This document shows positions 56,291 to 64,000 of a stretch of DNA of 64,000 nucleotides, piece by piece. This DNA comes from Paraphaeosphaeria minitans. Lineage: Eukaryota; Ascomycota; Dothideomycetes; Pleosporales; Didymosphaeriaceae. The position numbers and the translations under genes are program-made. The notes beneath the pieces were generated by a model. That model was not told the DNA's origin, ran no database searches, and saw only the letters and a list, made by a program, of their open reading frames with translations. Every line of letters starts with the position of its first letter. Positions within the stretch are counted from its first letter, which is position 1. Location of the stretch: positions 1,550,001 through 1,614,000 of the forward strand of contig WJXW01000007.1 in NCBI GenBank assembly GCA_015832175.1, in the 5' to 3' direction.

Positions 56291-57767
56291 ATGATTGCAC
56301 AGACGGCTCAGAACGCCTTTGAACAATACCGTAGTTGCCGTACTATGAACCATCTCATGGCTTGCTCTGTTCGCGACCGCGACCGAAGGCGCTCTCTCCA
56401 TTCACACGCTGCCCACGGGACACCAGCTACCACGCCTTCTTATAATACCCTTCTTGCGTCGACATCAACAGCCCTGAAGGGTATCGTGTATGTTGGTCTA
56501 TATAGCACTTGGTTGAGTTGGCTGGTTCCAGACACCAGGCCTATGTTATCCATCTCACCCTCGCGGTTTGGTCCTTGCATGATCTCTCAGTGCGAATACG
56601 CCCGTCTGTATCTTGAGTTCAGCGGACTCGCACTGGACGCTGCTTTACCGGCTCATCTCATCCACTCATGCAACAACGATTTCGAAGTAAGAAGGGACGC
56701 ATTGAGGTGCTGGTACACCTGGCTAGAGAGACTGAGTCTTGGTCCACCAGAGCGCTTCTGTTGTCCTTTGAGTGCGTGAAGCACATCACAGCTGGGTACC
56801 TATTGACTTCACTCTACCATATATCGTCAGGCTGCCCGGCCTACTTGGTCAAGCGTTTTGCGAACCCGGACCCAGGAGGCTCGAACTTTCCAATCATGGG
56901 GGCTAAAGATGTGCTCTTCACGAGGCATGTGTTTGGATGGCACATGGTGCAGTTCGTTCTGCAGCGACCACTCCGGCTGCTGAATCGGATGCTTTTCTGG
57001 CTGTGCTTGTGGGGCGGATGGAGAAACCCTGGCTCGTGGGGAAAGTCCATTGGACTGGAAGACGCAGCGTGCACAAGCACACGGCGGGGGGTCCGACAGA
57101 CGCATGCGGGAGTATCGCCATCCCTTCGGACCGACCCGCCGGTAACTGGAACACGAAGTGCGGTTGTTGAGGCTCAGAGCAAGCAAGGCTGGAGGCACTA
57201 CCGCCGCGGTTCCCTCGAGCGGTGGGTGATTAGCTCGATGGTGGCGATTGGGTAGGGCCGCGGCCCCGGTGAGGTACCTATCACAACATATGGGGTGCGC
57301 TCGCCACTGCGGCCTTTTGGCTTTCGCTACAGCAACACCCGAGTCCACACCGTTATGCTTCAATATTCCCCGTTGTCGGATTATGCGTTTCAACTTTCGT
57401 CGATGGGGGCGCTGGACCCGAAGATTCGACAACAGCAACTGACGTACATTGCACAGCTGGGCGCGGACAGCGACTTCACCCTGGATGCAGATGCCGCTAC
57501 CACTGCTGAATTCACCCGCTTAGCAGTGGACTTCCTGGGATGGGTAAGTTGGTTTTTCGTCAAGTGGGCGCGACGTGCTCACGAACGACAGACCAAAGGG
57601 TGCGAACAGTGGTGCAGGCACTGGAGGAAGTGCTTTCAAGAAGAGTATCGATGCCACTGCCGCAGCGGCAACTTCTCGGGCACCGATCGGCCCAGATCAC
57701 CGCCGGCGGCAGCACCGAAGCGCTCGAAGCTGTCGAGGCCGTCTTTGCTGGAAAGAATATCGAGTGA
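56291..57767 (+). other. Possible unrecognised gene or gene fragments
   Basis: Two + strand stretches look protein-like. 56291-56779 (162 codons) includes CEYARLYLEFSGLALDAALP. 57355-57767 includes DYAFQLSSMGALDPKIRQQQ and, in a second frame, VRTVVQALEEVLSRRVSMPL and GGSTEALEAVEAVFAGKNIE with a stop at 57767. The two frames of the second stretch can be joined by a 44-nt intron with a weak donor (GTTGGT at 57548) and CGACAG acceptor (57591), although a standard GTAAGT donor at 57544 gives a different frame. I do not recognise a family; fungal transcription-factor C-termini sometimes look like this. Could be one gene, two, or relics. Confidence 0.3.
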
Positions 57768-58176
57768 GAAAGTGCGGGTTTAATGGGGATGCCTCGGCGT
57801 ATCGATGTCTGGGGTTACCACTGGTTTCGTTTGAGGAAGCACTTTGCAGCATTGGCATGTGCAACTCTTCACCACAATACACTAATTCATAATGTAATGA
57901 CTTTTGAATGTCATATGCACCGTCGAACACACATACGAAAACTTTAGTTTATGTGCCCAGTTACCTGGACATCTTAGCGAGAGGTGCCTGAGTGAAGCTC
58001 AGCAGAAACTCCTTATGCTATGCTAACATGTCATATTCGAGCAGAATGCTCCACTTCAGGATCCTCTGAATCCGCGAGATAACGCCTAACACCGACCCTA
58101 TGCAATGCTTAGAACCCGACACATCACTCGAAGTACCCAGCTCCAGCCTCTTCGCCTGGGCAGTGGCAAAGACAGA
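57768..58176. other. Intergenic region
   Basis: About 410 bp without a supported gene, repeat or RNA. Confidence 0.35.
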
Positions 58177-59045
58177 CTACGCCACTTGTCTGAGTAGTAC
58201 GTTGACGAAAGCATTCTTTTTCGCCAGCGCACGATTCATGCAGCGTCCAGGCTTCAGCGTGTACCGCTGGAACTCCCAGAAGGACTTGAACTTCCTGAGG
58301 GGCGTGCCATTCTTGAGGTGATCGATCAGGTTGACCAGGTTGACCATGACTTTGCGGGAAGCGAGGGCCTGTATGCTGTAAGTTATCGGTTCCTGGTTGT
58401 GCAGAAAACACGCACCTTTTTGCACTTGGTGATGGACGACAAGCCCTCGGCCTGGAGACCCACCAAGCCACAGAGCTCCTGCCATTTAGCGACGTCGTGG
58501 TACTCCGTGCCGAAGTAGTGCGTGAACTCGGCCTCGATGGCGTCGTCGCGGCGGCGTGTTTTTTCTCGCTTTGACCAGCTGGGCAGGCCGCGTTAGCAGG
58601 CTGTTACGAGGGAATACCGTGTGCTGAATCTTACTTCTCATGGATGGCGAGCTTGTTGAACTGGTTGAGGAAGCCAGCATCTGCTTGGGGTGTGAAGTCC
58701 TTGAACTGTACGAAGTAGCCGCCTGTAGTCGAGGCTTCGGAGGCTGGCGTCGCTGCTCCTGTTGATGGTAAGCTTGTGTGTCATATGAAGCGTGCAGGTA
58801 GACTGCATTGCTGTGCTAATGTACCGGGTGTAGACACGGCCGAGCTTGTTCCTATCTCCTGTGTTACATGCTGCGGTAGCGCGAGTCCTCCCGAGGGTAG
58901 GATCTCCTCTGTCTTGATCTCGACTGTGGGCTCTTCCTTGACCACCGGCACTACTGCAAATGGTCAGGGTTTTGAAATCCACGTTTGAAGAATACATGCA
59001 CGTACTGGCTGAGCCGGAACGAGAGTGAGGCTTCGCCTTCGTCAT
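58177..59045 (-). CDS. Conserved fungal protein of unknown function
   Basis: Five exons (59045-59006, 58953-58825, 58758-58635, 58578-58416, 58368-58177) give 215 residues. The introns are 45-66 nt with good signals. The N-terminal ~70 residues are polar (MTKAKPHSRSGSA, then VVKEEPTVEIKTEE). The core reads GYFVQFKDFTPQADAGFLNQ, AEFTHYFGTEYHDVAKWQEL, CGLVGLQAEGLSSITKCKK and VMVNLVNLIDHLKNGTPL, ending KKNAFVNVLLRQVA. The pattern of an acidic linker, a YFG...WQ.LC...G....SI..CKK block and a C-terminal LLR end resembles small proteins found in many ascomycete genomes without a named domain. The consistent splicing argues for a live gene. No localisation signal is visible. Confidence 0.7.
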
Positions 59046-60465
59046 GTTTGCCTTCCAGCAAGATTTGTACGAAGTCGAACCGAGTGTGGTGCAGTAGAGA
59101 GGTATAGTTGACCAGATACTGAGTTAGATGGTGGCTACGGACCAACCCGTTGCGGCCTATCAAATGGTTCGTCGAATTTCGAAAGCTTGACACGGCATGA
59201 GCAAAGTCGTAACGTGAAAGCAGTCTTTAAACCCAAGAGCGCCGTGAAATGACCATCGGCACTGCACGGTCCCCTCACAGCCTCGCAGCTCCGAAGTCAG
59301 GTGTTCGTTCACGTGTGGCTGAGTAGCCTTGGAATGAGCTGTGCAAGACCTCTTTAGTTACGGCGCCGGGCAGGCAGCGTCGGAAACCACGAGGCTTGGA
59401 TAGGTAGACTACCTACAGTGAATCTGTGCCGGCGAGAAGAGATGTCTCCACGGGACTGCTGAGGTGTCCAACGGTGGACAGCTGCGGCTGGGACGGCCTG
59501 GCGCCGCGTGTCGTTAGCCTGAGGCTAAACCAGGGGTCGTAACGGAACGCGCTTAGGCGTAACGAGAAATACGCAGAAAGATGTTGGGTTGCCGAGACGA
59601 CGACGGGATGAATTGTTTCCATGGGGCCTGAGACGCGTACGGTAGACAACACGTAATACCTAAAGCTTGAGGCGCCTTGGTTAGGTATTCCAATCCTCCT
59701 CGCTGCAAATCGTGGGATTGGATGATGCAGCGTGTCAGCTAGTTACCCAGATATGGTATCACGCATCGACTGCATGTACATGCATTCGTCAATGTTGCAC
59801 GGCGTTAAAAGAACTGTCTTTTCTACTCAGAGGAAGCTTGGAAATATCTCAGGTATCTCAGGGAAAGCCATGGTATCTGTAACGCGCACGGCATTCAGGT
59901 GTGACGAGTTGGGAAACATACTAACAGGTAGCGAGTTGGGAAACATACTAACAGGTAGCGAGTTGAGAAAGCATACTGACAGATAGCAGACCGCCCGAGG
60001 ACCCGTTACAAATCATATGCATCTTTCATGCTTGGCCGAGACATACATCCTGTCTCAACTCACACCGACCCTGTACCCGCATGCTAGGAGATCCAGGCAG
60101 CAAGAGACCCGTTTCAGCAAGGAGAGCCTAGCATTTCTGATGAACCGCAAAGAACACAGCTACAGATTCTGATCCCGCCTTTCGGCTCCAAGGACAGTCA
60201 TCCGCTGTCTCTAACTCTTGTGCTCTCGATAAACCCTGATCATGTTGGTAGTCCTGGCAGCTGGTACAAAAAACCAGGGAGCGTAGGCGCGCGCCTCATT
60301 TCTTGACAATTCACCCTATCACACATTCGTGAACTCATAGTGTGTCAAGGTAGCGTTAAAGTACAGGGTCAGGTGCCCTTCAAGCATTCTCATTATTGTT
60401 GTCGGCCACTGAGCCTGCCCCAAGTTTGGATCGGTACGGACATCTGTCTGCAGAAGCACCGACTT
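59046..60465. other. Gene-poor intergenic region
   Basis: 1.4 kb between the unknown protein gene and ARG2. It contains a 27-bp tandem repeat (59905-59986). Otherwise only short unconserved frames. Confidence 0.35.
59905..59986. repeat. 27-bp tandem repeat (3 copies)
   Basis: Units at 59905-59931, 59932-59958 and 59959-59986. The first two are identical (CGAGTTGGGAAACATACTAA then CAGGTAG); the third has three substitutions and one extra base. Confidence 0.88.
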
Positions 60466-62750
60466 TTAATCAGGCTTCTTCGCATCCGCCCAACTCGGCA
60501 CAACACCCGAGCATACATCCATATACGCATCCCACCTCGTCAGACCCCCCTGCTTCGCCTTCATCGCCTTCGCAGCCTCCTCGACCACGCCCTCGGTCGT
60601 CCAAAACATGGTCCAATACCCATCGGGCAAGTCCCACATGCCCACCGCCCGCTCGAAATACCACTTGTTCACAGGGTTCGTGGTCCTGCTCCGCCAGCAG
60701 ACACCCTGTGGAAAAGCCGTGCGCGTCAAAGCGCCCCAAACGATGTCTGCGACGCCGCCCGAACCTTGCGACCTCGTCAAGACGGCGAATTTGTCGAGGT
60801 AGGGGACCCAAAGGGGAGAGTCTGGCAATGGAGGCGTGGAGGAGAGGGACCCCGGCGCTTCCCAGGTGCAGATCGCGCCGCCCTCGTAGTCACCAGCGAT
60901 GATGACGCCGGCGATACGGCCGCGTATGCGCTCGAGGTAGTCGCGGGCGTCGAGCTTGCGACGGAAGGAATCTTCTATTAAATCTACCAGTTTTGGGAAG
61001 TTGATTCGTGGATCTTTTTCGAGCTCGATGCTTGGATATGAGGGGGAAGGCGGCTGCCACCGAGTTACGCGTGGGTCTGGAAGTATTGTCACGGGTATCC
61101 CCTTCTTGAGAAATGTTGCTGGGTTGGGATCCGCTGATGCCAGAGGGCGGGTCACAAGGGGGTCTGGCAGCGACGAGGAAGTCATGGGCTTGTCGGTGAG
61201 AAGATTGTGGATCAGAGGGTTCTTGGATCTGCGTGTACGCACACCCGCGGAAGAGCCTTTCTGAAGCGCTGCCTGTGAGGATATGGCCGCTTCGGCTGGG
61301 GTGATGATTATCGCTGAAGAAGATGGCGGTAGGAGCCGAAGGGCGCGGTACACCACATCGAGATTTTTTACGTGGCGAGATGGTGCTGAGTCGCAGGAAA
61401 CCCGCTTTGGTCCGGTACCAGGCATGGGTGCAATTTCCGTCTCCACAAACTTGGAGAAGGGGTTGCTGCTGCCGGATGATGATTTCGATGGGGTTTCTGT
61501 AGATTCTACGATCAGAGAAGGACGTTCAAGCTCCTCTCGCACATCACGATACTCGGCCTCGAGATTGATGAAAACGTGTGCACCGTCCGCACGATGCTCT
61601 GCCGGTATGCCTCCTAGGGGTTCCAGAATGATGATGCGGTCCAGGACAGGTTTCCTACGAGGCTCTCCATCTATTCCTTTTCCAGCGCTTTCGGGTACCA
61701 CCGACCCATCTGTGTCGACATTTGGAGTAAGTCCAGCGAACTCGCGCGTCAAGGCAAGCAGTACGTCGTCGGGGCTGACCCTGATCTTCTTAAGGTTCGA
61801 ATTATAGGCCCAGGGCGGTATCACTGGAATTATACCATCCTCAATCGGAGGAAAGAGAAGCAGGCTGTTCTTGACCTCGACGTCGCCATAACCCTGAAGC
61901 CCTGCGCCTGCGCTGCTGGCGACCTGATCGGTATAAGATAGCGCATGGCCAATCGCAAAAGCACCAGGTGCATTGAAGTCCTCCAGCGCAGCCACGATGC
62001 GTGTCGTCTGCTCTCGAACGGTGCTCTCCCACGTCTGGTCTAGGTCGAGAGTGAGCGGACCATCGTCTCCTTCACAATCCACCACGACGGCGATGTTCAG
62101 TCCCAGCTTCGCCATCTGACTCAGGGTCAGAGCTATGCCTCCCAATGTCTCATCGTCCAATGCTTGAGGCTGCCGCAGCTTAATCAATGCCAAATGCAGC
62201 GGCTCCAGATCTTTGTCATGGGGCAGCTTGTCCGGTAGCTCTTCTCGCGTGAAGATAGGATTATTCTGTACCGCCTTGGTAGGCTCGTACAAGTTGCCCA
62301 GGTTGACGCCCGTCCGTCCCAGCCTCCACTCATCGTGGTGTGCCTTCTTCTCGGCCTCTGTCGTCACTTGAGGGGGTTCGATCTTTACCGGCGTCGGCTT
62401 CGGGGACGGCGCCCACTGGTCGAAGTGCTTGAGGAAATTGCGCGCGTCGCGTTTGCCAGGCGACTCTTTGAGCAGGCGGGTCAGTTGGTCCCGTTCGGCG
62501 CGCTGTCGCTCCTTCGCCTCGCTCCTTCTGCCATGGCGGGCCGGATCTGTTTGGTTTCGCGTAGTTGTAGAAAACGGATGTTGTCTCCCGGCACAGGCGC
62601 AGCTGTTATCGCGAGGAAGGAGTGTCTATCCAAGGAGCTGGTCAGAGGTGCAACAAACAGTGGAGCTTGTGCAGCCCTTGCAGCGCATGTGAAGTTGCAA
62701 CTCACAGTCTTCCAGAGCGAGCCCCTCGTCTGGGCTCTGCAACTGAACAT
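60466..62750 (-). CDS. ARG2: N-acetylglutamate synthase, mitochondrial
   Basis: First step of arginine/ornithine synthesis, acetylating glutamate in mitochondria. Exons 62750-62706 and 62625-60466 (80-nt intron, GTGAGT donor, TGACCAG branch region, GGATAG acceptor) give 734 residues. The start exon codes [15 protein letters not shown]; after splicing the leader reads [20 protein letters not shown], Arg-rich and acid-poor as expected for import. An inactive amino-acid-kinase-like domain (about 100-500) has [14 protein letters not shown] and [11 protein letters not shown]. The C-terminal NAT domain has [47 protein letters not shown] and [20 protein letters not shown]. Length fits fungal enzymes (arg-14 in Neurospora). 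ARG2 is the yeast symbol; in Neurospora arg-2 names another gene. Confidence 0.93.
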
Positions 62751-63045
62751 ACTTCATGCTAAAGGCCAGCTACGAGAACGTCGGGGTGGTAAAAGCTGCT
62801 TGTACAATAACCCCAGACGAGTGATTGTTCAAAACGCGTCTTCATGCATGTGCTGGCCGCCAAAATTCGGCCCGCTAATCGATAAACGTCATTAGCCGAC
62901 ACCGGTCCGTTGTACAAGCGAGCATACCTAGGTCCAAATGCCATCATGATAGAGGTGACAAAGTGCACTCATATTGAACTTCCCTCAACGCTGCATGATC
63001 GACAGCAAGTTGCAAGCTGAACCAGAATAAGCAATTTGAATCATC
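62751..63045. promoter_or_regulatory. Divergent intergenic region (ARG2 / dehydrogenase)
   Basis: 295 bp between divergent start codons. No TGACTC (Gcn4-type) site was noticed by eye. No gene fits. Confidence 0.3.
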
Positions 63046-64000
63046 ATGGCACCCACGCCGCAACTCGCATGGATCGGGCTGGGCAACATGGGAAGGGTAC
63101 GAGGGACCGAGCCATCCGATACCTAGGAACTGGGCACTGACCGTGATAGGGCATGTGCAAGAATCTCGTCGAGAAGGGAGACCTCGACAAACCCTTGATT
63201 CTCTACAACAGGACCAAAAAGCGAGCTGACGATCTTGCTGTAAGTTTGGGTGCGGATAAGACGAAAGTGGTCGACACGATCAACGATGCAGCCAAGAGCG
63301 CCGACATCATCTTCATGTGCTTGGGAGACGATGCAGCTGTCAATTCGGCCGTGGATGTCATTCTTCAAGGTGACGTGAAGGGCAAAGTAATAGTCGACGC
63401 GTCCACCGTCCACCCGAACACCACCAACGCTCTCGAGAAGCGAATCACAGAAAAAGGCGCAGAGTTCGTCGGCATGCCCGTCTTCGGAGCCCCTGCAATG
63501 GCCGATGCGGGAAGCCTCATCTGCGTCCTCGCCGGCGCTGCCACTTCCGTTGAAAAAGTGAAGCCCTTCACCAAAGGTGTAATGGGCCGCGCCGACATCG
63601 ACTACTCCGACCAACCCGCCGGCAACGCCACCCTCCTTAAAGTAATCGGCAACACCTTCATCCTCAACATGAACGAGGTCCTCTCCGAAGGCCACGTGCT
63701 CGCCGAGAAGAGCGGTCTCGGCACCCAAAACCTACACTCGTGGATCGAGACCATGTTCCCTGGGCCCTACGCTGCCTATTCGAACCGCATGCTAGCAGGC
63801 GATTACTACAAGAGAGACGAGCCACTGTTCCACGTCGACCTTGCACGCAAAGACGCAAGACACGCAATGGCCATTGCAGAAGAGGCTGGCGCGAGCGTAC
63901 CAGCGCTGAAGGTTGCCGACGCGCATCTGGCCCAAGTGAAGGAGTATCTAGGCGACAAGGGCGACATCCCCAGCATCTACGGTGCAGTCAGGCAAGAAAG
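63046..64000 (+). CDS. 3-hydroxyisobutyrate dehydrogenase-like NAD(P)-binding protein, partial
   Basis: Beta-hydroxyacid dehydrogenase family, cut by the window end. Exon 1 (63046-63096) encodes MAPTPQLAWIGLGNMGR with the GxGxMG nucleotide-binding loop. A 53-nt intron (GTACGA donor, CACTGACC branch, GATAG) leads to exon 2 from 63150, which continues GMCKNLVEKGDLDKPLILYN. Other family features are VIVDASTVHPNTT, FVGMPVFGAPAMADAGSLIC (substrate loop) and NATLLKVIGNTFILNMNEVL, where the Lys is the expected catalytic residue. The C-terminal helical domain runs to the edge. No mitochondrial leader is seen, so it is probably a cytosolic family member (6-phosphogluconate or glyoxylate/succinic-semialdehyde reductase-like) rather than the valine-pathway enzyme. 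Confidence 0.88.

Noticed and set aside
61283..61807. 174-codon + strand frame opposite ARG2
   Set aside because: Antisense shadow of the conserved N-acetylglutamate synthase frame; Ser/Arg-rich with no family resemblance.

Overview
The window is nuclear DNA of a filamentous ascomycete (Pezizomycotina). The evidence is dense protein-coding genes on both strands, many spliceosomal introns of about 45-110 nt with GTRNGT donors, CTRAC-type branch sites and YAG acceptors, a fused LeuC-LeuD isopropylmalate isomerase, an HPPK-DHPS folate enzyme, a heterokaryon-incompatibility (HET) relic, and a secreted GH7 cellulase with a fungal cellulose-binding module. A dothideomycete fits the overall look, but that is inference. 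No operons, rRNA genes or convincing tRNAs were seen. Exon structures were worked out by hand from splice signals, reading frame and family conservation.

Layout. 0-17.7 kb is a compact housekeeping block: 3' part of the window-edge folate gene (-), nitronate monooxygenase (+), F-box protein (-), ECM11-domain protein (+), CDC73 (+), LEU1 (-), ALG7 (-), SEH1 (+) and a large tail-anchored unknown protein (+). 17.7-20.9 kb is gene-poor and holds a possible short spliced transcript and the stub of a secreted protein gene. 20.9-26.6 kb has a YfbR/HDDC2-type HD phosphohydrolase (-), augmin subunit HAUS6 (+) and a DHA1-type MFS transporter (+). 26.6-34 kb looks accessory: sparse sequence, a second MFS transporter and a HET-domain gene broken by several stops. 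34-46 kb is again housekeeping: NOT2 (-), a bZIP factor (-), mitochondrial ribosomal protein MRPL4 (+), Rab GDI (+) and MCD4 (+).

46-60 kb is patchy. It has a frameshifted O-methyltransferase relic, a conserved coiled-coil protein (-), repeat-rich DNA, a GH7 endoglucanase (-) whose last tiny exon has been tandemly multiplied, a SnoaL-like secreted protein cut by a stop codon, an A+T-rich relic and a conserved fungal unknown (-). 60.4-64 kb closes with mitochondrial N-acetylglutamate synthase (-) and a 3-hydroxyisobutyrate-dehydrogenase-like gene running off the end (+).

Functionally, the housekeeping genes cover amino-acid and folate biosynthesis (LEU1, ARG2, HPPK-DHPS), ER glycosylation and GPI-anchor assembly (ALG7, MCD4), transcription and mRNA control (CDC73, NOT2, bZIP), nuclear pore and spindle (SEH1, HAUS6), vesicle traffic (GDI) and mitochondrial translation (MRPL4). 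They are neighbours, not a pathway cluster. The most unusual local structure is the array of terminal cellulase exons at 50855-51029.
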